Shown: one piece after another, positions 22,229 to 31,125 of the stretch
Layout of the letters: the number at the start of each line of letters is the position of its first letter
Position numbering within the stretch: the stretch's first letter is position 1
Assembly (NCBI GenBank): GCA_938036315.1
Contig: CALHPK010000006.1
Span: 124,001 to 188,000 of the forward strand
From: an uncultured bacterium
GTDB taxonomy: Bacteria; Calescibacteriota; Calescibacteriia; Calescibacteriales; Calescibacteriaceae
Direction: 5' to 3'
Length of the DNA: 64,000 bases
Notes under the pieces: generated by a model
The model's input: the letters and a program-made list of their open reading frames with translations, nothing else
Databases searched by the model: none
Told to the model about the DNA's origin: nothing
Program-made: the position numbers and the translations under genes

Positions 22229-23416
22229 ATGCATCTTCGGGAGCTCGTAGAACAACTCTACAGTATGAGAGATTCTGGATCTGAAAAATCGGATGTATTT
22301 GTAGCCATCGCTCCGGGGAGGATAAACTTGATAGGAGAGCATACAGATTATAACGAAGGCTTTGTTATGCCTGTTTCAATTAATCTGCATACAATTGCAG
22401 TTGGAAGCAAAAGAAAAGACGATAAGCTAAAGGTGAAAAGTCTTAACCTTAAAGAAGAATACGAGAAAAAGATATGGGATCTCAAACCATCTGGAGATTG
22501 GCACTCATATGTGGAAGGCTGTATTTATCAATTGCTCAAAAGGGAATATCAGGTAAGGGGGGTTGAAATCGTCCTGTGGGGAAATATCCCTCTGGGCGGG
22601 GGGTTAAGTTCATCTGCGAGCTTAGAAGTTGCGGTTGTCAAGTTGATCTCTGAAATTTTTTCACTATATATTGATAGCTTGGAGATAGCTCAAATATCTC
22701 AAAAGGCAGAAAATGAATTTGTAGGAGTTCCTTGCGGAATTATGGATCAGCTCACAGCTGTTTTCGGTGAAAAAGGGAAAGCCCTATTTATTGACTGTAG
22801 AACTTGGGAAATCCAGAAAGTAGATTTCCCATCCGACTACAGTATTATTGCTGTTGACTCTGGAGTAAAACATCAACTATCTTCATCAAATTATGCAAAG
22901 AGAAGGCAAGAGTGTGAGGAGGCAGTCAGAATTATCAAAAAAAATAAAAAAAATTATGATATAAGCTCATTAAGAGATGTAAATGAAGATATACTTCGGG
23001 AATTTGAAAATCGTATGCCAGAGGTAATATTTAAGAGAGCAAAATTCGTAATAGAAGAAAATACAAGAGTTATAAAATTTAAGGAAGCACTGGGAAAAAA
23101 AGATAGAAATAATATTTTCGAGCTTATGAAAAACTCTCATCAGGGGCTCAGAGTGCAGTATGAAGTCTCTTGTGAGGAGCTTGATTTTCTCGTCCATAAC
23201 TCGTGGGATTTCAAATATACGATCGGGGCTAGAATGACAGGCGGAGGATTTGGAGGAAATATCGTTGCACTCATCGAAAAAGGTCATGAAGATGAATATA
23301 CTATTTTCATATCAGAAAAGTTCAAGCAAAGATTCGGTACAGTTCCAAAAATTTATTTTCTTGAGATTCAAGATGGTGTAAGGGCTTTCAAGATAAACGG
23401 AATGGAGAAGGAATAG
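22229..23416 (+). CDS. galK: Galactokinase
   Basis: This 395-residue GHMP kinase has the galactokinase signature GRINLIGEHTDYNEGFVMP (about 30-48), the ATP loop GNIPLGGGLSSSASLEVA (about 116-133), the segment VPCGIMDQLTAVFG and GARMTGGGFGGNIVAL near the C-terminus. It phosphorylates galactose to galactose 1-phosphate. It starts 19 bases after the aminotransferase stop and is followed after 104 bases by a UDPGP-family pyrophosphorylase. No galT or galE lies in the window. The pair suggests a route in which a UDP-sugar pyrophosphorylase activates galactose 1-phosphate. Confidence 0.95.
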   Translation: MHLRELVEQLYSMRDSGSEKSDVFVAIAPGRINLIGEHTDYNEGFVMPVSINLHTIAVGSKRKDDKLKVKSLNLKEEYEKKIWDLKPSGDWHSYVEGCIYQLLKREYQVRGVEIVLWGNIPLGGGLSSSASLEVAVVKLISEIFSLYIDSLEIAQISQKAENEFVGVPCGIMDQLTAVFGEKGKALFIDCRTWEIQKVDFPSDYSIIAVDSGVKHQLSSSNYAKRRQECEEAVRIIKKNKKNYDISSLRDVNEDILREFENRMPEVIFKRAKFVIEENTRVIKFKEALGKKDRNNIFELMKNSHQGLRVQYEVSCEELDFLVHNSWDFKYTIGARMTGGGFGGNIVALIEKGHEDEYTIFISEKFKQRFGTVPKIYFLEIQDGVRAFKINGMEKE

Positions 23417-23520
23417 GAGAAAAGTCAAGAAAATATGATAGGTAGGAGTTTGCAAAGCTATTCTATGCTTGACTAAATTGCGCAAAGCAAAAAGTAAATT
23501 AATTTAGAAATAAGGCGGTT

Positions 23521-25212
23521 ATGTACACAGAAATAGAGAATAAATTCAGAAGGTATAGACGGATTATCAAAAAAATATATGATGCTGGTATGGGTGGGAT
23601 ATTTGAAAAATATCTTTTGTCGCCTGAGGCAATTGAGAATTTTTTCAAATCCGCTAAAAAGATAGATTTTGGGAAAATTGAGTTGTACAGAAAGCTAGCT
23701 TTGAATCCCAAACCGTATACTACTATCCATAGGGTTGAGAATCCTCAAGCTCAGATCCCTCAGTACGATGAATTTGGAAAGAAGTCTCTGAAGGATGGTC
23801 TCTGGTGTGTGATAACTTTAGCCGGCGGATCAGCTACGCGCTTCTTCTCCGAATCAGAAGAAAAACTATCTATCAAATCAAAAGGATTATTTCAAATAAC
23901 GAAGAATCACTCGTTTATGGAAATATTTGCAGGAGAAATTATATCAAAGGCAATCATATATGGTAAGGTTCCTGTCTGGATTGTTCTTGTTAGTGAGATA
24001 ACTTATGATGAAGTAGAAAGTTTCCTGCGGAATTTTTGGTTCCCATCTGAACATATATTGATTCTAAAGCAAGGGTGCTTACCAAGATTTGATTCTGAAG
24101 GGCTACCTATAATATCAAAAGATGGAAATATGATACTGACTGGTGATGGGCATGGTGGAGTTTTTTTTGCGCTTCTCAGAAAAAGTGAATCTGGAGAAAG
24201 CTATAAACAAATTCTTAAATCGCGGGGAATAAAATTTGCGGTTTTACACAATGTTGATAATATTCTTTCAAGACCTCTTGACGAAAAAAGGCTTGATTTT
24301 CACATAAGGAAAAATGCTCTGTTTACTATCTCTTGTGTCAAAAGGAAAAATATAACCGAAAGGGTAGGTATCCCTCTTTATCTTGTAGATGAAAATAAAA
24401 TCTCGGTTATGGAGTACAGCGTTGCAGATCCAAAGATATTCTCGGCGGTAAAGGAGGACGGTTCTCCATATTTTGATCTTGCTCACATAAATGTCAATCT
24501 ATTTTCTTTGGATGTAGTATCAAGGAGGTATCTAAAATATCTGAGACCAGTTATATACACAGGGAAGATAGTGGAGGTTGACGGGAGAAGAGTCGATTCA
24601 ACCACTATTGAATACCTGAATCAAGCAATAGTAGAATGGCTCCCGCCCAGCAAAGTAGCCATATGTCTTCTTGAAAGAGAGGAATTTTACTCTCCTACAA
24701 AATCAATCAAAGGTGAAGACTCTGCCGAAGAATCAAGGAATAGATACTTGAAATACACAAAGCGTCGGCTTGAAAGATTTGGATTATATATCCCACAAAA
24801 TTCGTATTTTGAGATTGCTCCCTACATCCTTTTCGCAGATGAATTTATCTCTAAAATTTTTGATTTTTCTGGATGGATCATAGAGGACGAAACAGAATTC
24901 TATTTCGGTATTTTTTCTCCATTAGATTCATATCCTATATTTTCTGGGGATTTTAGGCTTCTGAAAGGAAGTTCATTTATAGTTCGCACAAATTATCCAT
25001 TTGGAGATATTGTTCTTTCTGGGTTTGACAGAAGAAGTTTCCACTGTGAAAATCCTCCAAGAGTTAAGATAGGTAGGGGGGTCTTGGTAAAGCCAGGAGC
25101 GAAATTTTATGCTGAACTTGAAAAAGGTTCCACCCTTGTTATTCCTCAGAATTTTGTTATAGATGATGATATAAAAATTTATGTTAGGAGTGGAGAAAAG
25201 GTCTTTTTGTGA
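23521..25212 (+). CDS. UDPGP-family UTP-sugar-1-phosphate uridylyltransferase
   Basis: This 563-residue nucleotidyltransferase of the eukaryote-like UDPGP/UAP family has a nucleotide loop CVITLAGGSATRFF with a downstream SKGLF. It also has VWIVLVSEITYDEVESFL, ILTGDGHGGVFFALL (sugar phosphate region), FAVLHNVDNIL, and FDLAHINVNLFSLD. The GG-x-GTR motif is GGSATR here. The C-terminal 60 residues form a left-handed-helix-like tail (VKIGRGVLVKPGAKFY). Members make UDP-glucose, UDP-galactose or UDP-GlcNAc from UTP; the partner galK points to galactose 1-phosphate. Substrate assignment is inference. Confidence 0.82.
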   Translation: MYTEIENKFRRYRRIIKKIYDAGMGGIFEKYLLSPEAIENFFKSAKKIDFGKIELYRKLALNPKPYTTIHRVENPQAQIPQYDEFGKKSLKDGLWCVITLAGGSATRFFSESEEKLSIKSKGLFQITKNHSFMEIFAGEIISKAIIYGKVPVWIVLVSEITYDEVESFLRNFWFPSEHILILKQGCLPRFDSEGLPIISKDGNMILTGDGHGGVFFALLRKSESGESYKQILKSRGIKFAVLHNVDNILSRPLDEKRLDFHIRKNALFTISCVKRKNITERVGIPLYLVDENKISVMEYSVADPKIFSAVKEDGSPYFDLAHINVNLFSLDVVSRRYLKYLRPVIYTGKIVEVDGRRVDSTTIEYLNQAIVEWLPPSKVAICLLEREEFYSPTKSIKGEDSAEESRNRYLKYTKRRLERFGLYIPQNSYFEIAPYILFADEFISKIFDFSGWIIEDETEFYFGIFSPLDSYPIFSGDFRLLKGSSFIVRTNYPFGDIVLSGFDRRSFHCENPPRVKIGRGVLVKPGAKFYAELEKGSTLVIPQNFVIDDDIKIYVRSGEKVFL

Positions 25213-25222
25213 GCTTTGATCA

Positions 25223-25279
25223 AGGTCTGCCGACCGAGGTTCTGACGACCGAGGTTCTGCCAACCAAGGTTTGCCAAAC
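25223..25279. repeat. Four tandem 14-15 bp repeats downstream of UDPGP gene
   Basis: Units AGGTCTGCCGACCG, AGGTTCTGACGACCG, AGGTTCTGCCAACCA and AGGTTTGCCAAAC follow each other directly, starting 10 bases after the stop at 25212. They are much more GC-rich than the surroundings. Confidence 0.75.
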
Positions 25280-25328
25280 TTTTTCATATTGCATCAAATA
25301 CTGCAATTATGAATAGCATTTATTTAGT

Positions 25329-26561
25329 ATGGATTATGCGGAAGATGTACTGAAATACTCTTATCTTGAGGGGAAAAAGATCGTCTTGGGGGTAAGTGGG
25401 GGTATATCTGCGTACAAATCTGTTGAGCTTTTGCGTATGTTTCAGAAAGCCGGGGCAGATGTGCAGGTTGTTATGACAAAGACAGCAACCAAATTTGTGT
25501 CTGAGTGGACTTTTGAATCTCTTACTGGGAAGAAAGTTTATGTTGAGTTTGAGGGTATGGAGCATATATATGTTCCGCATTCTGCAGACCTTTTTGTTGT
25601 CGCGCCAGCTACTGCTAATATCATAGGAAAGTTTGCAAATGGAATATGCGATACTATGCTCTCAACTATGCTTATAGCTACAACATGTCCGGTTGTTATT
25701 GTTCCATCTATGAATTGGGCGATGCTGAAAAATCCTGCTGTTTCTGAAAATATCAAGAAGATTTCAGAGAGAAATGGATGTATTGTTGTTGAGCCGGAGG
25801 AGGGAGATTTAGCCTGCGGAGAAAGGGGGGAGGGAAAATTTCCACATCTTGAGAAAATTTTCTTCTGGTGCGAGTATGCGTTAGCTCCAAAGAAGTTCTA
25901 TGGTAAAAGAGCTGTGGTTACCGCTGGACCGACCAAAGAGTTTATAGATGATGTAAGATATATATCTAATCCTTCTTCTGGACTTATGGGGTATTTGGTG
26001 GCTCGTGAAATTGCTCTCAGTGGAGCGCAAACCTACCTCGTTTCAGGAGCTGATATCCATTTTCAAGATATAAATTGTTTCGCAGGATTTTCTAAAGTTG
26101 TGTCAGCTGAAGATATGTTGACTGAGGTAGAAAAACTCCTTCCAGCAGATATATTTGTTGGCGCCGCTGCTGTTTCAGACTTCAGACCAAAAGTAAGAAT
26201 AAAAGGGAAAGTTAAAAAAGAAAGCGTTGGAGATGAAGTATTAGTAGAATTCATTAGAAATCCCGACATAGTAAATTCTGTTCGCCAGGGAGTAAAGATC
26301 TTGATTGGGTTTGCCCTCGAGTCAGAAGATATCCTAAACAATGCTCTATGCAAGCTCAAAAGCAAAAACGTAGATCTTATAGTTGCAAATGATATTCGGA
26401 CATTTGGAAAATCTGAATCAGAATTCATTATTATAGATAAAGAGAATGTTGAATCACCTGAAAAAGTGGTATCACACAAAAGGATTGTTGCAAGAAAAAT
26501 AGTTGAGAGGATAGCTGAGAAAATGGAGAAGGCAGAAAAATGCAAAGATATAAAACATTAA
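25329..26561 (+). CDS. coaBC: Phosphopantothenoylcysteine decarboxylase / phosphopantothenate-cysteine ligase
   Basis: This 410-residue fused CoaBC has a flavin decarboxylase half with VLGVSGGISAYKSVELLR, APATANIIGKFANGICD, the substrate-recognition PSMNWAMLKNPAV and the active-site Cys region VEPEEGDLACGERGEGKFP. Its ligase half begins RAVVTAGPTKEFIDDVRYISN and contains VGAAAVSDFRP and FALESED. It carries out two steps of coenzyme A synthesis. About 20 residues precede the flavin domain. The 3' end overlaps the YhcC-type gene by 22 bases, so they are translationally coupled in an operon that runs on through a PLP enzyme. Confidence 0.95.
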   Translation: MDYAEDVLKYSYLEGKKIVLGVSGGISAYKSVELLRMFQKAGADVQVVMTKTATKFVSEWTFESLTGKKVYVEFEGMEHIYVPHSADLFVVAPATANIIGKFANGICDTMLSTMLIATTCPVVIVPSMNWAMLKNPAVSENIKKISERNGCIVVEPEEGDLACGERGEGKFPHLEKIFFWCEYALAPKKFYGKRAVVTAGPTKEFIDDVRYISNPSSGLMGYLVAREIALSGAQTYLVSGADIHFQDINCFAGFSKVVSAEDMLTEVEKLLPADIFVGAAAVSDFRPKVRIKGKVKKESVGDEVLVEFIRNPDIVNSVRQGVKILIGFALESEDILNNALCKLKSKNVDLIVANDIRTFGKSESEFIIIDKENVESPEKVVSHKRIVARKIVERIAEKMEKAEKCKDIKH

Positions 26562-27481
26562 ATTCTTATCTTAGAGAGAGATTCGGGCAGAGGGTATGGC
26601 GTATTTCTGTAGATGGTGGTTTCACCTGCCCTGTAAGGGATGGAACAAAAGGTTGGCGTGGATGTATATTTTGCAATATAAAAAGCTTTACTCCTCCTTA
26701 TGCTGAGAGGGTAAAATCGGTAAGGGAGCAGGTAAAGTTTGGCGTTGAGCTCATCAGAAAACATAAAAAAGCTCAAAAATTCGTGGTCTATTTCCAGCCA
26801 TACACAAACACATACGCAGAAGTTGAAAAACTTAGAAAGCTCTACTATGATGCATTAGAAGCAGATGAAAATGTTGTAGGTTTATTTATAGGAACAAGAC
26901 CTGATTGTCTGCCGAATGAAACAATAGACCTTCTTGATGAGATAAATAAAAGGACATTCCTTGTTGTTGAATTAGGACTTCAGACTGCAAATAACAGAAC
27001 TTTGGAGATCATAAAAAGAGGACACACTGTTGAAGATTTCGTGGAAGCAACATATAAACTTCACAAAAGAGGAATAAAGGTTCTTGCCCATGTTATAATA
27101 GGTTTGCCGGGAGATACTGTTCAAGATTATATAAATACTGCAAAATTGTTAAATGATCTAAAGATTTTTGCTGTCAAAATTCACCCACTTCATGTGGTAA
27201 AGTTTACAGAGCTTGATTTGTGGTACAGGGAGGGAAAATACATACCTCTTGAGTTTGATGAGTACATCAATTATGTTGTGGAGTTTATTGCTAATTTATC
27301 TCCGAGCATATATATAGCGAGACTTACAGGGGAGGCGCCTGAGAAATTTTTAGTCGCTCCATTATGGTGCAAGGATAAATTCAGAGTTTTGGATGGAATT
27401 GCAAAGAAACTTGAAGAACTTAACATATTTCAGGGGTCAAAAATTCAGCAGTATGAACTCAGAATACAAAAAAATTCTTGA
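26540..27481 (+). CDS. Radical SAM protein, YhcC/TIGR01212 type
   Basis: This 313-residue protein has the spaced radical SAM cysteines C30, C42 and C45 in CPVRDGTKGWRGCIFC, the arrangement typical of the YhcC family rather than CxxxCxxC. Other family matches are VYFQPYTNTYA, LFIGTRPDCLPNE, VVELGLQTANNRTLEIIKRG and HVIIGLPGDT. The fold and [4Fe-4S]/SAM use are established for the superfamily; the YhcC substrate is unknown to me. The start overlaps coaBC, and the end overlaps the following PLP gene by 29 bases. Confidence 0.92.
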   Translation: MQRYKTLNSYLRERFGQRVWRISVDGGFTCPVRDGTKGWRGCIFCNIKSFTPPYAERVKSVREQVKFGVELIRKHKKAQKFVVYFQPYTNTYAEVEKLRKLYYDALEADENVVGLFIGTRPDCLPNETIDLLDEINKRTFLVVELGLQTANNRTLEIIKRGHTVEDFVEATYKLHKRGIKVLAHVIIGLPGDTVQDYINTAKLLNDLKIFAVKIHPLHVVKFTELDLWYREGKYIPLEFDEYINYVVEFIANLSPSIYIARLTGEAPEKFLVAPLWCKDKFRVLDGIAKKLEELNIFQGSKIQQYELRIQKNS

Positions 27482-28439
27482 AAAACTTGATCAGCAAAGA
27501 TTCAAGCTTGCGCAAATTCCATCACCTATAGAATTCAGAAAGGATATATCAGCTGAGCTTGGGTTCTCTTTCTTCATAAAAAGAGATGATATACTTGGGA
27601 TCTATGGCGGAAATAAGGTGAGAAAGCTTGAATTTCTGTTCAAGGATGCAATCAGGAGGAGTAAAAAACTTTTTGTTTTTGGACCAACTGGTTCTCATCA
27701 TATTATCGCAAACCTCATATACGGAAAAGACATCTTCGATGGAATAACTTCTGTGGTGTTCCCAACATTTTTATACAAGGTAGGTGACACATATGTGAGG
27801 GAAAATTTTAAGATTGTGAAAAGGCTTTCTAAAAGAGTTATTTTTACACCAAATTATCTGATAGCATTCGTCATTGCGTATCTGTTATCTGTGGTTCAGA
27901 GGGGTTTTTTAGTCCCTCCTGGTTCGACTTCTCCTAGATCTTCGTTAGGATTTGTTTTGGCCTCATTTGAGATAAAAGACGCTGTGGAATCTGGACAGAT
28001 TCCGGAACCTGATTTTATATTCCTGCCAGCCGGAACTTGCGGAACACTAGCTGGACTTTCTCTTGGGAATTTGATTTGTGGCCTGAGCTCAAAAGTTGTA
28101 GGGGTTAGAGTTGTTGAGAAAATCATGTGCAATTGGTACATTGTTAGAAAGCTCATAAAGTTGACATTTACACAGATAAGAGAACTTTCACCATCTATAT
28201 CCAAACTTCCTGATGATATCAACTTTGTATTGCTTGATGGTTTTATAGGAAAGGGTTATGGTTATCCTACCGAAGGAGGTCAGAGGGCTTTGGAATTTTT
28301 CGCAAGATTTGGAATAAAAGCTGAAAAAACTTACACTGCTAAAACTTTATCTGCAATTTTGGAGCTCAAACAAAAGCTAAGAAACAAAAATGTTCTTTTC
28401 TATTACACTTTAAACACAATTGAGAATTTGAGGTTTTGA
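27453..28439 (+). CDS. PLP-dependent deaminase/desulfhydrase-like enzyme (ACC deaminase / D-cysteine desulfhydrase family)
   Basis: This fold type II PLP enzyme is about 328 residues long. FFIKRDDILGIYGGNKVRKL matches the ACC deaminase/DcyD signature with the Schiff-base Lys in GGNKVRKLEFL. The usual QSNH phosphate/carboxylate loop is replaced by TGSHH (FGPTGSHHIIANL). The glycine-rich phosphate loop is FLPAGTCGTLAGLSLG. The altered loop suggests a different substrate, so neither ACC nor D-cysteine can be assumed. I prefer ATG 27453 to an upstream start at 27393 inside the radical SAM gene because the conserved region begins there. It is coupled to the preceding gene by overlap. Confidence 0.75.
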   Translation: MNSEYKKILEKLDQQRFKLAQIPSPIEFRKDISAELGFSFFIKRDDILGIYGGNKVRKLEFLFKDAIRRSKKLFVFGPTGSHHIIANLIYGKDIFDGITSVVFPTFLYKVGDTYVRENFKIVKRLSKRVIFTPNYLIAFVIAYLLSVVQRGFLVPPGSTSPRSSLGFVLASFEIKDAVESGQIPEPDFIFLPAGTCGTLAGLSLGNLICGLSSKVVGVRVVEKIMCNWYIVRKLIKLTFTQIRELSPSISKLPDDINFVLLDGFIGKGYGYPTEGGQRALEFFARFGIKAEKTYTAKTLSAILELKQKLRNKNVLFYYTLNTIENLRF

Positions 28440-28502
28440 ATTAAACTATAAATTTTTAAATTTTTCTATTTTTCTTTATACTTAAGAACTAAAATTGGAA
28501 TT

Positions 28503-29354
28503 ATGCAGAAGGTAGGGATAGTCGGTCCAGGAATTATGGGAACTGGTATAGCTTACCTGTGTGCGTCATGTGGGTTTGATACGCTCTTGTGGGGAAGATC
28601 GCAGGATTCCGTGAGTAAAGGAAAACAAAGGGTGGAGAAAATAATAGAGGGTGCTCTAAAAAGGGGAAGGCTCTCTCAGGACGAAGCGGAGAAAGTAAAA
28701 AACAAGGTGGAATACACTACCGATCTTCATCTATTAGGGGATTGCGATATCGTTATTGAATCAATAGCGGAGGATGCTGATCTAAAAAAGGAAATTATAA
28801 AAAAATTGAGTGTGATATGTAGACCTTCGATAATTCTTGCGACAAATACTTCTACAAAATCTATTACGGAACTTGCCAGTGTCTGTTCGTATCCTGAAAG
28901 GTTTATAGGGGCACACTTTTTTAATCCTCCTTATATTATGAGGCTTGTTGAGGTTGTGAAAGCTGTACAGACATCAGATAAAGTGGTGGGAAAAACCGTT
29001 GAATTTGCGAAAAATTTGAAGAGAGTTCCGGTTGTTCTCAAAGACTATCCGGGGTTTATAGTGAACCATCTTCTTGTACCTTTTTTAAATCATGCTGTGC
29101 ATATGCTAGAAGCAGGGGAATCAGCTGAAAATTTGAAAAAAGTGACAACTTTAGGGCTTGGACATCCTATGGGGCCGATAGAGCTTGCGGACTTCATAGG
29201 TCTTGATGTTGTAGAAGCGATGGGGGATACCCTGTACGAGAAATTCAAGGATCCTAAATTTAACCCTCCTATATCTATTAGGAATCTGGTGAAAGCAGGT
29301 TATTTAGGGATGAAAGCAGGCAGAGGATTGCTCAGCTACGATGAAAAAAAATAA
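28503..29354 (+). CDS. 3-hydroxyacyl-CoA dehydrogenase (3-hydroxybutyryl-CoA type)
   Basis: This 283-residue enzyme has an NAD(P) fold GIVGPGIMGTGIAYLCASCG at the N-terminus, VIESIAEDADLKKEI, ILATNTSTKSITELA, and the catalytic His of RFIGAHFFNPPYIMRLVEVV (His near residue 140). PGFIVNHLLVPFLNHAV and GLGHPMGPIELADFIGLDV form the C-terminal helical part. It oxidises 3-hydroxyacyl-CoA or reduces acetoacetyl-CoA. Length matches the stand-alone Hbd/PaaH type. It is unlinked from but functionally related to the crotonase and Ccr genes at 8-10 kb. Confidence 0.93.
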   Translation: MQKVGIVGPGIMGTGIAYLCASCGFDTLLWGRSQDSVSKGKQRVEKIIEGALKRGRLSQDEAEKVKNKVEYTTDLHLLGDCDIVIESIAEDADLKKEIIKKLSVICRPSIILATNTSTKSITELASVCSYPERFIGAHFFNPPYIMRLVEVVKAVQTSDKVVGKTVEFAKNLKRVPVVLKDYPGFIVNHLLVPFLNHAVHMLEAGESAENLKKVTTLGLGHPMGPIELADFIGLDVVEAMGDTLYEKFKDPKFNPPISIRNLVKAGYLGMKAGRGLLSYDEKK

Positions 29355-29441
29355 TTCTGAAAATCCTGAAAAACTCTTCCGACATAGCAAAAGTGTTTAT
29401 CTATCTTATACTTACTTATTTCCTGAGGAGGGAATATTATT

Positions 29442-30629
29442 ATGGCTAAGTTAAAGTTTGAAAGGAAGAAACCTCACTTAAATGTGGGAACGATAGGGCA
29501 TGTTGATCATGGCAAAACAACTCTTACATCGGCTATAACATATGTGCTGTCTAAAAAAGGGTTTGCTCAATTTTTGGCCTATGAGCAAATAGACAAAGCA
29601 CCAGAAGAAAAAGCAAGGGGACTCACAATAAATATATCTCATGTTGAGTATGAAACAGATAAAAGACACTATGCTCATATAGATTGTCCAGGGCATGCTG
29701 ACTATGTGAAAAATATGATAACTGGAGCTGCTCAGATGGATGGTGCTATCTTAGTTGTTGCTGCTACAGATGGTGTTATGCCACAAACAAGGGAGCATGT
29801 TCTCCTTGCAAGACAGGTTAACGTCGGGCATCTTATTGTATTTATAAATAAGGTCGATGCTGTTGATGACCCGGAACTTGTAGATCTTGTAGAGGCAGAA
29901 GTTAGAGATCTTCTGAAAAAATACGGTTTCCCCGGTGATCAGATCCCAGTGATAAGAGGTAGTGCTCTGAAAGCTCTTCAAGATGATCCGGAAGCTATAA
30001 AATCTATTGAGAAGCTCCTTGAAACTATTGACGAGTATATTCCTGATCCTATAAGGGAGGCCGATAAACCATTCCTTATGCCAATTGAAGACGTTTTCCT
30101 CATACAGGGTAGGGGAACTGTTGCTACCGGAAGGGTTGAGAGAGGAACGTTAAAGCCGGGGGAAGAAGTTGAGATAGTCGGTGGATCAGATAGACCAATA
30201 AAGACTGTTGCAGTATCTATTGAGATGTTCAGAAAGATTTTAGATGAAGCTCTGCCAGGTGATAATGTTGGTATACTCCTGCGAGGACTATCGAAAGATG
30301 AAGTATGGCGTGGTCAGGTTATTGCAAAGCCCGGTTCGATAAAGCCTCATAAAAAGTTCAACGCCCAGGTTTATGTTCTCACTAAGGAGGAGGGTGGAAG
30401 ACATACTCCATTTTATTCGCATTATAAACCTCAATTTTACATAAGAACCGCTGATATTACGGGAGAGATTACTCTTCCAAGCGGGGTCGAGATGGTTATG
30501 CCTGGAGATAATGTCGAGCTCACAATTGAGCTGATTGAGTATGTTGCTATTGATGAGGGATTGAGGTTCGCTATTAGGGAAGGTGGTAGAACTGTCGGGG
30601 CAGGTGTTGTCACAAAGATTTTAGATTGA
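29442..30629 (+). CDS. tuf: Elongation factor Tu
   Basis: This 395-residue translational GTPase has [20 protein letters not shown] (P-loop), the switch [27 protein letters not shown] for guanine recognition and GSAL (SAL) at about 172. Domains 2 and 3 follow with [13 protein letters not shown] and [16 protein letters not shown]. Switch I reads [15 protein letters not shown], where most bacteria have TINTAHVEYET. EF-Tu delivers aminoacyl-tRNA to the ribosome. A strong GAGGAGGG lies about ten bases before the ATG. It is followed by rpmG, tRNA-Trp, secE and nusG, the classic ancestral order. Confidence 0.98.
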   Translation: MAKLKFERKKPHLNVGTIGHVDHGKTTLTSAITYVLSKKGFAQFLAYEQIDKAPEEKARGLTINISHVEYETDKRHYAHIDCPGHADYVKNMITGAAQMDGAILVVAATDGVMPQTREHVLLARQVNVGHLIVFINKVDAVDDPELVDLVEAEVRDLLKKYGFPGDQIPVIRGSALKALQDDPEAIKSIEKLLETIDEYIPDPIREADKPFLMPIEDVFLIQGRGTVATGRVERGTLKPGEEVEIVGGSDRPIKTVAVSIEMFRKILDEALPGDNVGILLRGLSKDEVWRGQVIAKPGSIKPHKKFNAQVYVLTKEEGGRHTPFYSHYKPQFYIRTADITGEITLPSGVEMVMPGDNVELTIELIEYVAIDEGLRFAIREGGRTVGAGVVTKILD

Positions 30630-30647
30630 TCCTGATATCAGATAGTT

Positions 30648-30800
30648 ATGCCACGCGAAATTATTGAGCTTGAATGTTCGGAGTGTGAGCGAAGAAATTA
30701 TTCCACTACCAAAAATACTAAGGTCAAGAAGGAGAAATTACAGCTCAGGAAGTTCTGTAAGTGGTGCAAGAAACATACGATACATAAGGAAGTTAAATAA
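30648..30800 (+). CDS. rpmG: 50S ribosomal protein L33
   Basis: This 50-residue protein starts [20 protein letters not shown] and ends in [16 protein letters not shown]. Two CxxC pairs (residues 10/13 and 37/40) form the zinc ribbon of the C-plus L33 type, and length is normal. It begins 18 bases after the tuf stop and lies upstream of tRNA-Trp, as in many bacteria. Confidence 0.95.
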   Translation: MPREIIELECSECERRNYSTTKNTKVKKEKLQLRKFCKWCKKHTIHKEVK

Positions 30801-30827
30801 TCGAAAATTTCTAGTATATAGGATTAA

Positions 30828-30840
30828 TGTTTATTATAAA
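30828..30840 (+). promoter_or_regulatory. Promoter-like TG-N5-TATAAA before tRNA-Trp
   Basis: TGTTTATTATAAA ends nine bases before the tRNA 5' end, so transcription would start at about 30847. It suggests that tRNA-Trp, secE and nusG can be transcribed independently of tuf. Confidence 0.5.
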
Positions 30841-30848
30841 GGGGTAGT

Positions 30849-30922
30849 AGGTCCGTAGCTCAATTTGGCAGAGCACCGGACTCCAAATCCGGAGGTTGCA
30901 GGTTCAAGTCCTGCCGGACCTG
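30849..30922 (+). tRNA. trnW: tRNA-Trp (CCA anticodon)
   Basis: The acceptor stem AGGTCCG pairs with CGGACCT (30915-30921). The D arm is GCTC/GAGC. The anticodon stem CCGGA/TCCGG encloses loop CTCCAAA with anticodon CCA at 30883-30885. The T arm is GCAGG TTCAAGT CCTGC. The discriminator base is G. The 3' CCA is not encoded (CCCC follows) and must be added enzymatically. The next gene, secE, starts 12 bases downstream, so tRNA processing would trim the secE mRNA. Confidence 0.97.
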
Positions 30923-30934
30923 CCCCTAAGATGT

Positions 30935-31114
30935 ATGTGGAAAGTAAAGCAAATGCTCTCTGAGTCCATATCAGAGATGAAAAAGATAGATTTCCCTAAT
31001 CAAGAGGCAACACGTATTACTACGATTGCTGTCATCTTTATGATTTTTTTAGTATCTTCCATAGTAGGATTGATTGATTTTGTGTTCTCCAGAATATTCA
31101 AACTGATATTCTGA
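30935..31114 (+). CDS. secE: Preprotein translocase subunit SecE
   Basis: This 59-residue protein has an amphipathic helix with SEMKKIDFPNQEAT (the counterpart of the conserved KKVTWPSREE) and one transmembrane helix (TTIAVIFMIFLVSSIVGLID). This is the minimal single-span SecE found outside enterobacteria. SecE clamps SecY in the inner membrane. I chose ATG 30935 because the distance to the DFP motif then equals that in typical short SecE; ATG 30953 is possible. The position between tRNA-Trp and nusG supports the call. Confidence 0.93.
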   Translation: MWKVKQMLSESISEMKKIDFPNQEATRITTIAVIFMIFLVSSIVGLIDFVFSRIFKLIF

Positions 31115-31125
31115 AAAGGGGATAG

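Noticed and set aside
25223-25279. CRISPR-like or iteron origin array
   Set aside because: Units are 14-15 bp with no spacers, there is no replication initiator gene nearby, and the repeats fit the general pattern of spacer duplications here.
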